From the NCBI GenBank assembly GCA_030062745.1, contig CP099839.1, positions 39,199,816 through 39,263,815 on the forward strand: a stretch of 64,000 nucleotides of DNA, written 5' to 3'. Below are positions 21,885 to 33,850 of the stretch, piece after piece. This DNA comes from Capitulum mitella (lineage: Eukaryota > Arthropoda > Thecostraca > Pollicipedomorpha > Pollicipedidae). How positions within the stretch are numbered: position 1 is the first letter of the stretch; every line of letters starts with the position of its first letter. The translations under genes and the position numbers were made by a program. The notes under the pieces are model-generated. The model did no database searches and was not told the DNA's origin. It saw only the letters and a program-made list of their open reading frames with translations.

Positions 21885-24800
21885 CAGGATTTACATAGAA
21901 ATGCATGCGTCGTTGGCAATCGGAGAACTTCGACCGTGGGCCAGAGATGGAAGCCTCTTTCCTGAAAGCCACCATCAGCGGGAGCATCTCCGCAATGTCC
22001 GGGTAGCGCTTTGGACTACTGTTGTCGCAGGGCGACCTTGCTCTTTGCCCGGCTGTGCACAGGGACTAACCTGTAAACAGTAATTGGTTGTACGCATGTG
22101 TAATGACTGACCAGCTTATATTTGAACAACGCACTGCCTGTCAGAATGACAGTGTGTAGCCTGTCAGTGGCCAAGTGCAATCATCCACTGTTGACTCCAG
22201 CAGGCATTGCTGTCACATGCTCAGCATGTGATTGTACAATGGACATGATACAAAATGTGAGTTATCACCTGAGTTCTAGATGGCCCTGTTAAAATTACTG
22301 TCAGTTGTTAGCAGGCACACCCACAAGCTGATTTCAGATTTGAACTATTCTGATGGCATTGACAGTCAGCCAATAGGCTTATCTGCACCTTGCCAATTGC
22401 CACCAAAAGCAGACTGAGGCATTTTTGCTAATCTCTGAACTGGCATCACACTTGTGCAACACACCCACAAGGTTTGCAACAGGTTTGCGATAACCGCTGA
22501 TGGTGTCAATAGAGTAATGCTGTGCAAACAGTATTATTTTTGATGTTCTTTATACTGAAATACAGCCATCATGCATGTATTACACCCCCTGATGAGGCTA
22601 CTGGCAACAGTTTATTCTGTTCATGCCTGGGAGGCCAAATATGAGTTGAAAAAGCCATTAACCTCTGACCTTACGATAGTGTCATTTAGCCCAAGGACAA
22701 CATTAGCCATCCCCTAAAGCCAAGTTAATTCATCTGATGCACACATTATCATTTATGGTTAGATCTGCACAATTATCAGTTTCTTGCAGCAGGGCTAATG
22801 ATATGGGTAGCAATGTTCAAATGTTCAACAAGCCAACAGCCACCATTATTTTGATGATGTTTGAATCCCATGTAACTGCCTATTGTCTGTCCACAATTAA
22901 CAGGTGGGCATTATTTATATATCCACACAACATTAACCCATAAACAATGGTATGTGTGACTGCATCATTGCTGTTTTTTACTTGGATGGGTTTAGTCTAG
23001 ATATCAGTCAAATTCTAGGACAAAAAATCAACAACACGTTGGTGCATGTCTTTTTGTTAGCTGCTACAAGATGAATGGGAGGTTGTTATGCCAAATGGCA
23101 AATGGGCTGTTGTCAGTTTTTTATTTGCTAACTAACAGTCAACAAAATGGCAGCCACTATGCTGCATGTCAACTTTTTGTTCAGACACCCATCAGCCGGG
23201 CTTGACTCTTTGCACTGGTTTCAAAACCAGATTCAAATATTCACCAGGAAAGAAAAGAACAACAGAACTAATGCCCAAGTGACACACAAGAATGAATTAG
23301 GAGGAACAGCATCACTGCTGGGCTACATAAGTGTGGTGCAGGAACACAACATAAATATTAACAATGCAACCATCCATATCATTCCAAAGAACAGTTTGCA
23401 GTAGTCAAAGAAAAAAGAACTTACAACCTTTCATGGAATACTGATGAGAATTTTCTATCCGTGCTCTCCGTACCCCAAGGAATCTTTTAGGAAGACTATT
23501 ACTAGGCGAATTACAGACTTTTGTGCCCACAAACACTTATTTTTCAACTAGGTTTGTGCTGGATATAAAATTTTCCATCTGACGTAGTCACATCGTGAAA
23601 CAAAAAATCTGGAGTACAAGTACACAAACATCAGTTTTTTTCTTTCAGATCCTGCATGTGAGTACTCACAACTACCCCAGATCCAACTCTGAGGAAATTC
23701 CAACATATTTCTCAATTTGGGGTGGGGCAAGCTTAGCAAGCCATGGTAATGAATAATGGCATCAAAATGTCACTTGTGGATGTTGCATGGAGCCAAATTT
23801 ACATTCAGAGTATTAGAAAACATTCAACTATCGCAATTTTGGCAAATGACATGCAATAAGCTGTCTAACTTTTACAGACAAAATGCATGCCAACTTTCAA
23901 TCTGGAACTTGGAAAATTTTGGAAACCCGAATTTGGATTCGGCTAACACTAATTATGGCCGTCCGTAGTTATCTGAAATTCCTTGATATCTATCATGTGG
24001 CAAAATAATTACGAGGTTAGATAAACAATTAGATAACCTCACTTGGAACATACAGAGACGTGGAGAATGTCGGCAAAAAATCAATGAGCAAAACCTTCGC
24101 AACCAGAAAGTCAAAACCCCTCTCACTGTAAAAGTTTTTACCAACATACCTCTACCAGGCCACGGCCGCCAGGCTGCTGAGCTTGATGTGTTCGCAGTCT
24201 GCTGTCGTCGCCGATCAGTTCGCAACTCGAAAGATGATTCCGTGGGCTCAATTTGCTGTCATTGCTGACGAGCTCCCAACTCAAACAATGATTCGCTGAG
24301 GCGAACGATGTGCTATTGGTACTATCGGTCCCACTTAGTGGCGAAAAGGAGCTGGAGGAAGACCGATAAATCTGTGCTGGCAACACGATGCTGGAGTATT
24401 GGGAATATCGGTAAGCATTTGGCCATCGTAGGCCAACGAAGGCGATTTGGGGAAAATGAGTGATGCGTGACGATTCAGGCCAGTGTCCTCTTTGATCGCA
24501 CGCATACAGTTAAAATTCGATATTTGACTAGACACACTCCCTTTAAAATCACAGCAAAAGCCATGTTATTATTCTAAGTTTTCTGGAATGGCATTGCTGC
24601 CTGAATGATTTTGCACCAGCCCAATTCCTTGGACATGGCAGACATGTAATGAACAGCATGTCATGATGGATGTGGACAGCATTTCCATTTTGCACAGATA
24701 CTGACTGCCTTGCAACTTGATGCAACAATTTTGTTCAGCAAGAGTTGTTCTTTCCACAGAGGCAATCACAGTGCAATGACTAGTAAATAACATTTTTGTC

Positions 24801-26140
24801 TGAGGTGTCCATTGTGCACAGCAGTTGGTTGTCAAACAGGTTCATGAACAATGCATTTTGTCCAAAGAACTTTCATCTCACACAGTTGTACTGTCCATTA
24901 CATATCAATGCTGGAGAAGTTTTATAATCATATTCACATTTGTGCATGTGCATTGTTGGCTGTACAGCTTGAAGTATGGACATAATTTATGCTTTTTATT
25001 GTCATTTATTGCAGAAACTTTGTTTGGCTCCTGCCTCACATGAAACTACACTTTTCAAGATTTTCCCTGTATGGCAACACTGCTGGCCACAAATGTCTTC
25101 ACAGTGGAAAACTGCATTACTGGAATCTTTTCACTTCAAGGTATGGGGCAAAATAGCCAGGCACATGCAGAATTCTAGGGTTTTGAGGTGCTTTCCAGTT
25201 GCACAATGCATTTTTTGAAATAACATTCTTTCAACACACCCACCAGTACCCTTCATGATTCTGCCCGTACTTGTCCTTTGACCCATTTTCAGGTGCCCAA
25301 TCTAGTGTTTGGTTTGGTTTTAAATGTAGCTTGAAAGCAGAGATTTATATGGCTGTGCTTTTCTTTAGTCTCCCCACTCCATGGCCATTGTGCCTAAGTC
25401 ACAGCCAGCCACAACAAAGCCAGGTCTAACAACCAAATGTTGGTCACCCATGGTGAGTTTTTACAATGTGCAAATTCTTAATGCATTTTGGAGTAAAAAT
25501 GATTAAGATTAAATAACTGGCATGGGTTTCACTGAGTTTAAGTTTTAAATTTTTGACATCAATAACCAGAAAATTCACGTCATTCTATGGCCACAGTCAT
25601 AACAACAACTGTGACTCTGATAATTCCATAAACTATCTCATTAACCACAGGCCATAGCTAACCACATAGCCAATCACCCAAAGTAACCCTATAAAAACAA
25701 AAATAACTTTAATGCTATTTTTTGGGTGCAAACAAGTCATGTTAAACAGGTGTCCAAAATCATGGCTAGAACATGAATCAGCCCATTTTGATTTGGTGTT
25801 TCTATAAAAGGGAGAAATTGGTGTCCAAATCTAGAATCCTGTCCAAGTCCAAGGTGCCATAGTCAACTGTGACATGTTATGGTGGATCTGAGCGATGGTC
25901 ACAAAGTTAAGCTTGCCTCCCCCAAAAAGCTTCCTTTTGTTTGTTTGTTTACATTAAGTCAAACTGTTTGAGGGAAGCCAACATGCATAAGGTTTGTAAT
26001 GATCTGAAAAATACTCACCAGTGATCATATGTTTGATGCATACCCAGATGACACCATCGAGAAGTTACACAGATGCCTAAAATCTGGACACCCAAAATAC
26101 TTCAAAATCACTCGAGAACGAACAGGTATTGCGGATACCG
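21885..26140. other. AT-rich intergenic DNA, no gene recognised
   Basis: About 4 kb of AT-rich DNA with few CpGs, unlike the islands elsewhere. No frame exceeds about 90 codons and none has a motif. A 54-bp tandem duplication at 24200-24307 is listed separately. A short TTTG run lies near 25938. Confidence 0.55.
24200..24307. repeat. 54-bp tandem duplication
   Basis: Two adjacent 54-base units start TGCTGTC and match at roughly two-thirds of positions. The unit is a multiple of three and the minus-strand frame (24386-24138) stays open across it, giving two related 18-residue segments with ELVSNDSKL and ELIGDDSRL. That is a weak hint of coding, but the frame is short and unrecognised. Confidence 0.65.
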
Positions 26141-26149
26141 TATGAAGGC

Positions 26150-26233
26150 GCTGGTTTGCATGTTTGTTTGTTTGTTGTGGGTTAGGACGCACAGCCTCCT
26201 GGACTCAAGCGTCCGTGTCTGCTGGTTTGCATG
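26150..26233 (-). mobile_element. 5'-truncated retroposon, second copy, with 13-bp target duplication
   Basis: GCTGGTTTGCATG occurs at 26150-26162 and exactly again at 26221-26233. The 58 bases between are, on the minus strand, the same 3' end as the element at 19697-19801: a block with GAGTCCAGGAGGCTGTGCG, then GTCCTAACCCACAA and a (CAAA)n tail. The exact target duplication suggests fairly recent insertion. Confidence 0.85.
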
Positions 26234-26878
26234 CCAGAAGTTTGCGTAAAACAAGCGAAACAAATGCGCCATAATTGTCTTCATAGATTTCAAGCAAGGC
26301 AGACGAAAACCACCACTTCTTGAGCTATTCCACTAGTGATCCTTGCCGAACAGGTATTGTGGTAATGAAACCGCTTGATATGGAACTTATAGCGAATGGA
26401 TTAAGACGCTATGCCCCTCAAACGAAAGAAAAAACAGTTTTCTGCTGGACTAAAGAGGGCAAGAATAGCAAATATGAACAGATATTCGCAAAGAGATGGC
26501 CAACAACATCGTTCCGTAACGGATTTCAAACTACAGGGGTGGGAGTTCGAACCTCGGACAGATGTCTCGTGCCCCACCATTTGTGAGGTTTTACGATCAC
26601 GCTATGGCCGCCTGATGGGTGAGTTTCTGCCAGGGGTTCGGTTAGATCAGCCCGGGAGCTCATAGAGGTAAGGTCCACGGACAACGCTCTGTGGTCAGCG
26701 GGAGGGGATATTGCATCATGATCACCACAGGGCCTTGAATGCCCCTCCCCCATAGCGGTAGCAAGGCTGAAGCGAGATGGCTTAATATTATGATTCCATT
26801 TATTAAATAAATACGTACATGCTCCTTCTTATGAACAGTTTCAAACAGTTGGCTACTACAATTGTGGCGGCATGTATC
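26234..26878. other. Intergenic DNA with a tRNA-like B-box word
   Basis: GGGAGTTCGAACCTCGG near 26536 resembles a pol III B box (GGTTCGAATCC), and the following 200 bases end in an AT-rich tail. This might be a tRNA-derived SINE, but no convincing A box, target duplication or second copy was found. Confidence 0.3.
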
Positions 26879-28119
26879 TTAACGCGCCCCCGACTGGGGG
26901 GCGGTTGACAGCCCCCCCCGGAGGTTTTTCAAGGATTGCGAGAGAACGAACAGACACAGCGCCACAAAACCTCGTGTACCTTTTATTTGATCATTTTTAC
27001 ACCTTGCGTCAAAGTTTTGACCTCAGATCAGGTTAGATGTATGACCTAGGTCAGGTCAAACGGACCTATGTCCAAAAAAATAGCGCCCTGTAACTTTTTT
27101 TTGGAAAACAAGATATCACAGTAATACTTCCAGGAATTAGAGATCTTGACAGATGGAACAAATCCGCTATCTGAGATTTTTGGGAATTTTCTGGGACATT
27201 GACCTAAGGTCAAGCGCATTTTGAAGACATGTCGTCGTTTTTTTCGGAAATTGGCTGAATTTTTCAAAGCATTTTTAATGTGGAGTGATGCAGAGATCTA
27301 GTTACCGTGAATGGGAAAAGCATCAATGACTTCTAGCCATTAACTTGAGATCAGGTCACGGGTAACTGCTCTGAGCCAAAATATACCGCCGTCAAAATCA
27401 GGGATGAATTACTCAGCATGGGTAGAAAATAGCAGAACTGGCTTGCACAGACGCAAAATGTTTACGGAAATGGGAAAAAACAGGACCCTCAAAATGTTTA
27501 CAAAAATTGCATGAATTTAGTAATAAACAGACTCTCACGAATAAGGCTCCGCCAACTGTGTAAACTGATAACTAATCAATTTTTTTAAGATCTAAGCATA
27601 AGAAACCATCACGGGAACCTCTAAGATGAATAAGATTTGCTTGGATAGGCTAATGTCGCGAAAATAAAGGAACGCTAAAATTATTTCCCGTTAATTTCTT
27701 ACTGCATACTGCTGTGGCGCCCGCCGACAACCGGCGTGAAAATTGCCTTGTCTTTAACTCAACGTTTGGGTGTATATATTGAACAAATCTGAGAAATTAG
27801 ACGTGTATCAGCAATCTCGGGACCTTTACATGTGCGTTGGTGCCTTTACCTATGCGTTATTAGTCACGGCCCTTGAGATTCAGGCCGTTTCTCGGTCTGA
27901 TGCAGTCGGCTATGGGAAAACAGATATAGGGTTTAAATTGCTTACATATTATCTAAAACTAAAAATGAGATTCAGTTTCGAGCTCTACTCGTCATGAACT
28001 TGCCAACGGCGTGCTTATTTTTATCGTGCAACCAACCATTCGTGAGTCAAAGGGGGCGGTCAGCGTCACTTGGGCGTGATCGTCGCCGACCGACGGTCGT
28101 GCGTGGGTCGTGCGCCCTA
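26879..28119 (+). mobile_element. TTAA-flanked non-autonomous DNA transposon, family B copy 1
   Basis: Starts TTAACGCGCCCCCGACTGG and aligns, inverted, with the element at 58713-61254 minus that element's nested insertion. Just inside the end is a hairpin, GGGGGGC and GCCCCCC around the loop GGTTGACA. It holds TGACCTAGGTCAGGTCA at 27042-27058. The distal end near 28119 is eroded and has no TTAA. No frame longer than 75 codons occurs, so there is no transposase. TTAA targets with CCC-type ends suggest the piggyBac superfamily; assignment is inferred from the ends only. Confidence 0.7.
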
Positions 28120-31100
28120 TATATTTATAGTAACAAATTCTGGAATCCTAGTATGTATTGCTTTTACATTTACGGAAAGGACATTTTGGAGGAAAATATG
28201 TCCTTTGTATAAAATATAAAGGACATATTTTACATACTGACAAAGACGCAGCAGTCAATCAAAACACATCATGCAATAGACTTAACATATATTACATAAA
28301 ACAGAGCTGCTTACGAGAATGTTAAATGAAATCGGTTGCTTACCGGCTTTGAAATAATTGTTTCACCAAAAGATACCCGAATAAAAAAGCTCTAGTTCGC
28401 ACATGCGTAGATTCATATTGATAAATTTAGTCAGCTATATTTGCCAGTTATGGCTATAAAAATTATGTGCATGCCTGCTTTTATTTCTTTCGTGGCATCC
28501 ACGTACAATACATGAGTCATGCGTGCTGTTATCATACAGAAATGTTGTCGGAAATTTTGGGTCGTTTCATTGTCATTCTATTTGCAGTGCAACTTTCCTG
28601 CTGGTCCTAAATCCCTGGAACCTTTAGACTTCCCCGGCCTGGAAAAACCGTCCGGCGTAGTATGATCATTATTTCGGCATTGTTAAACACGGATGATGCA
28701 ATAGCTCCTTATGCAGCGGGTTTATTTTCGGGTCATTTGCCGCTTCACATTGGATTCTCCGTGCACCAGCTGAGCTTGATTAGTCGCTGCCAGACCTGGC
28801 ATGCATTTCCCCGACTGAAAGCCGAGCTATCTCGCCTTCAAGCTCGGGACACCGCCCTCATCGCTGTTGGGTGTCGCTGGCTGCAACGGTCCGGTTCGCC
28901 GCAAACTGAACCATTTGTTTGGTCTGTTTGGTCGGCACGGTTTCGAAAATGCATTTTTTTTGCAACGAGGTCTCTTAGTATATTTTATAGAAATGAGATG
29001 TGAGTTGCACAATATGAGGTTCCAACCGGTCGAGGGAAATTCCAGCTCCGTCCTGAAACATAAGCCGGAATAAAATGTATGAAATCTATTCTCGAAAATT
29101 ATGTCACTGTGAGTGTGTACACGTTCATTTTGTTTCTTGGTGTTTTCGGTTGCGCCGACTACTGTGAGTGTATAGATGAATGTACGGAAGCAAAATAGGG
29201 AAAATAGGGATAACAAAATAGGGAAATAAATTAGGGGAATGCACGGAAGCAAAATAATTCAATACCTTTTTGTGCCTGCGCAGATGTACCATATCGCAGG
29301 ATTGCTTTCATGAACACTGACGACGTAAAGGAACTTGTAGTGCGCTAGTTGTTGCTGGTTACTCTTCATGTCAGGGATGTTCGTGTTCCTTGGGCTAGCA
29401 TAACACTCATCATTACAGGGGAGAGTTCTGCTCTCTGGGTTTTTTTACGAGTTGCCTCAAAACGGATGCTTTGATCACTCTGAAACTGTGCATAGCTGAG
29501 TGTGAAACCTTTGTACGCATTGTTCAAAAATGCAGTCAGTATTTTTGCATGCCACTGACCTATGACCTCTTTTTTGAAAGGATTCCATGGAAAAATATTG
29601 TTGCGGCAACGGGTCACATCGGATAACAATTGTTTTATGTATTTACGGTGCCCAGTGTCGCAGAAGCTTAAACACGGGTGTATCCCACGATCTCAATAAC
29701 CCTCACATTGTGTTCCTTACTTGGTTCAAGGCATTTTGTCAGAACCTTGAATTGAGGTTACTGACCTCTCTGACTAATTGTCGACTTTGGAAGGGTCACG
29801 GTGTAAACAGAAACGCTGAATTGTACACCGGCAGTACTGCCGATTATGGCGAGGGATGACGTGACAGTGCATTGCCACCGTGGGAAAGCGACAAGCTGTC
29901 CCGTTTAGCTTGGAAAAATTTAGCATTATTCCGCGGGCGATATGAGGAACGAAAAGAGTCGAAAATACATCCCCAGCTTGTTTTTGGTACCTCAGCAGCG
30001 GTGCCACCAATGCAGGGATTCGTCTCCTCCGTGCCTAGAATCGTACATGCAGAGTAATTGGAGCAAGACTAAAGCATAAAATATTTTCTCATTTAAAGAT
30101 ACACTTAGTATAAATTTTATATGGCACGATAATGTTTTCACTGAATATGCACAATGAAGAGATCTCAGAATCTTCGAATCTCGCAGCACCTAGCGACAGG
30201 AAGGTCTTACCGGAAAAGGGACTTGCTTCTTGAATTGGTATTTTCTGGTTTGCCGGTGCAGCCGCCGAATGTACTTCAGGGGTACATTTTTCCGCCTTGG
30301 GCAGATGGAATTCTCGATCGATGGAATAATCAAATTTGCGAGGCCGTCGATCGCATGGGCCGACCGAACAGCTGCGTGCGTGGCAGCCTGAGGTTACACC
30401 ATTAAACTGTCACGCCCGGAAGAGACGAAAGACCGGCCCGGTGCCAGTCATCAAACGAACAGGCACCTGAGGGCACGTCGGTGAACAGGAGACCACGATG
30501 AGATAGCTGTGCCGGGTTGGTGACGCACGTGGCCGGCGCAAAGCCGCCAAAAATCCTGGGGATATCCAAGCATAACGAGAGAGCACAGGTTCAAGGTTTC
30601 TCGCCCGCGGCTGTGGCGCATCCTTTGTCGGGTGCTTACGTAAGGCGGCAGCGCCAGCCCGTGCGGTGCCGACAGTTACCGGCCAGAATAACTGGGCTGT
30701 TGCCGAGTTAACACCCGTCATGCTCGCTGATTTGTCCACGCCCTCGCACCGACATTACCTCCCGATAAACATTTCATGACTTTGTTAGCCATCGATGTGG
30801 TATCCGTTTCTATTGTCCTTACAAATATAACTCGTTGGACCCAATTCCCCGTGGGCTGGGCACAGCTTCGGATCAGTCTTTTTTTGTCAAATGATTAGAA
30901 GGTAGCACATTCCACTGCCAAGAGCATCGAAATATCTTGCTCTGAGCTCCTTCTGCCTTCACTTCTTTGATTCGTAGCTATGTTTACATACGTTCTGAGT
31001 GACTTAAATTTAACCGTGGTAACTGAAAGACCAAATAATAGGTTCTGTTATGCCACCATTTTGAATCAGCTTAAAATAGCAACAGCATGATTCCAGTACG

Positions 31101-33589
31101 AAGCAGGAAAACAGCATGAGAGGCATGTTAATCCCATTACACAGGTCGCTGCAGTTCCTCCCTGTTGTCTGCCTTCCTGGTCAGAAATAATGTGGTATTT
31201 GACACAAGAATTTCTGTAACTTGCCTGCAAATGTGTTATAATCGATCTTGGCCTCATTGTGCAACGGCATGTAGAAATGTTTGCTCTTTGAATGCTCATT
31301 ACTCTGCATACCCAAAGCTGTTTTTTTCGTCAGATTTTGACACGCCACATTTTTCTTTGAAACTTTGTTTCAGCGGCACATTGTTCCAGTCCCGGCCACA
31401 TCGAAATACCATTTGCGTGTGTCTCTTCGACCCCGCAAATCAGTGTTCCCCAATGTGGACACAGTGTTCCTACAACCGCTTTTACTCATCCATAGCGTAG
31501 TAGGTGAAACCGAAAGCAGGGCTGCGTCGTAAACTGCCGCAGCGAGTGGCGAGCGCGCGAGAGCGCGTGTCTGGAACCGGACGCCGAGCTGACCTCTATC
31601 CTGCCCGATTCTCTTCCGCTGTCGCCCGGCACTCCGCCCGCTGCCGTTCTCGCACGCAGACAGACACACAAACAGCGGTGGCCGTATAACCTGGAAAGCC
31701 CGCCGTAGAGCGCTCCCGAAATGGAAAATGAGACCGGCGGTAACGGACGCTGTCTGCACGGCCGCCAGCAGAAACAGGCCCGGAGTGGCCGGTACAGTTA
31801 GCCGGGCCTCGCCGGCCGGGTCAAAGTCAGGCATTTTCACTAGTCGCGCCGGTCCGTTAGCGTTTCCTTTCGCTCACCACGCGGAAGCGTCGGCCGCGCC
31901 GGCGGCCGCTGGAATGCGAGCGGGCGGCAGCCCGAAGCAGCTCCGGCGCCGGCGGGTCGCCGCGTATCGTCCGGCGCTGTTTGAATTTTGATCGACGTCT
32001 CGGACGGTCGGCGAACTTTTGGCCGAAAGGCGCGTCACGTGATTACCACTTCAAAACGTTCCTGTTGGATTGGTTCGGATTCTCTCAGTCTGAACTGCGA
32101 AAAATTCCTCATTCTTCCTCCTCAGGAAGCATTTGTTAATGAAAAAATTAAGAAAATAGATACCTGACAGCATTAAACTCGTTGTTTCTCAGCTTGCGTC
32201 CCTTTTGTCTTCCTTGCCATTTAGTAACGTAAACAGATCCTTAACATTCGCAAGTCCGATTGTGCGTTCCAGTGTTTGAAATGCATTGCATAAAATCATA
32301 AGCAAGGACAGCATCGCAACCATTCTAATGAAATAAACAACAATTTAGGCCTTTCCACAAGAGAAATCGTAAGTGTAGTCGTAATCGTAAGACTTAACAA
32401 GACGCGAGACGTAATCGTAAATTATTTTCAACTGGCGGCGGATTATCTGATATATCTTCAATAGTGTAGCTTTTTGCTCTGCGTCATGACTCACTGCTTC
32501 CTACAATGGGACATTTTGCTAAGAAGTCTGACAAGTTTCAGTTTTGCCAGTGATTTCTAGCATGAGAAAGAATCTTTCAGTTTTGAATGGCAAAGTTGGA
32601 GAATTCAGTGACCCACGATGAAGAATATTGGAATTCTTCACGATCGTCTCTCACGCCTGAAGAGTTGAACTAGTGAACTTGAGAAAGCAAGAAAAAGACA
32701 TGTGCAGAAGGTTGTACTTTCCATTGGGTTTGCCAAGAGAGTTTGCCATGCCACCGCTGGGAGAGTTTTGGGGTGGTTTTGTTCTGTGGACACTTTCTTG
32801 TTGACAGTATACCAAGACAAGATTTTCTGACCGTGGTTACTCCATTTGGCAGCTGTACAAAGCTAGTGTTCACTTTATCTCCAAATGTCAGATTGAAGAA
32901 CTGAAAAGGCTCCAGATACGAGTACAAAATCCCTCTCCCCAGATGTTTGTTGACTTTTGGGAATGATAATAGACCATTTCACCGGCCAGCATTTCTGAGG
33001 ATGACAAAGTCAGCTGGACATTGACTAAACCATTATAAAACATTGGTGGTACGGGTAAGGTGTTTCTCAACACGAAGTTTCTGAAACCTTATTCTAAACC
33101 AAAAAAATGTGTTGATTTACGATTGCGATATACAAATGAGTCTAAAGCAACTTCAATGCTACCACTTTCAGTGTCATGTCAGTGGTAGTGTATGAAGGCA
33201 AGCGCGGTTTTGTTATAAATGGCCATCTAGTACCACGTTAGTTCACGGAAGGCCGATGAAGGTGATGCTTCGTGATTTCATGTAGCATGTCTGAAATGAG
33301 ACCCAAATGATAAACCACTGCCCTCTCAAGATGCAGACCGTTTGAGGTCTCTGAAAGAAGCGACGAGGATCTGATTACCCGCTAACAACGAAGCACTAAT
33401 CGGGCATTAACTGGTAACGATTTTGCTTATGGCATCCTGGTTTATAATTCCATCATACGTCCAAAACGGGGGCTCAGTTTTCGTACTACACGTCGTGTCT
33501 GAGCAGCCCAGAGTGCAGATATGGCGTTGCCCGTCTAACTTTGAATGATTTTTCCATAATCCCTACGGTGTTCGGGTCATATATCATTG
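28120..33589. other. Intergenic DNA, no gene recognised
   Basis: Short frames only; the longest, 156 codons at 31840-31370 (-), coincides with a CpG island at about 31520-31990 and has no motif. The repeated word GTAATCGTAA occurs near 32370-32420. Nothing else is recognised. Confidence 0.5.
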
Positions 33590-33850
33590 TCGGCCCATGT
33601 TACGCTGCTAATGTGCCGAAAAAGATGTTCGATTGGTGCATACTAAAGTTCTGATCTTTAGGAAGGGTAAAAATGATAGACTTTAAGGAACTAGTTGCAA
33701 AAAATGACCTATGGCAGGTTCAAAGCCGTTTTGAGGCCATGTAAAGTCACTGACCTTTCATGGTCATTGAAAGGTTACTGACACCTGAAACCCCCACATG
33801 TTGTCAAACGTATGTTTAAATAATCCTGAATCGAAAACATTCTTCATATC
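33590..33850 (+). repeat. Old interspersed repeat, family C copy 1
   Basis: Aligns with 51230-51450 in the same orientation and with 41985-42540 inverted. Common blocks include ACGCTGCTA followed by GTGCC, then GTTCTGAT, a G-rich step into GGGTAAAAA, and further on GTTG(T/C)CAAAC. Identity is low (about 60-70%), so ends are uncertain. No coding capacity. Confidence 0.5.

Noticed and set aside
26533-26560. Possible tRNA gene (GGAGTTCGAACCTC word)
   Set aside because: Only a B-box-like word is present. No cloverleaf, A box or acceptor stem could be built.
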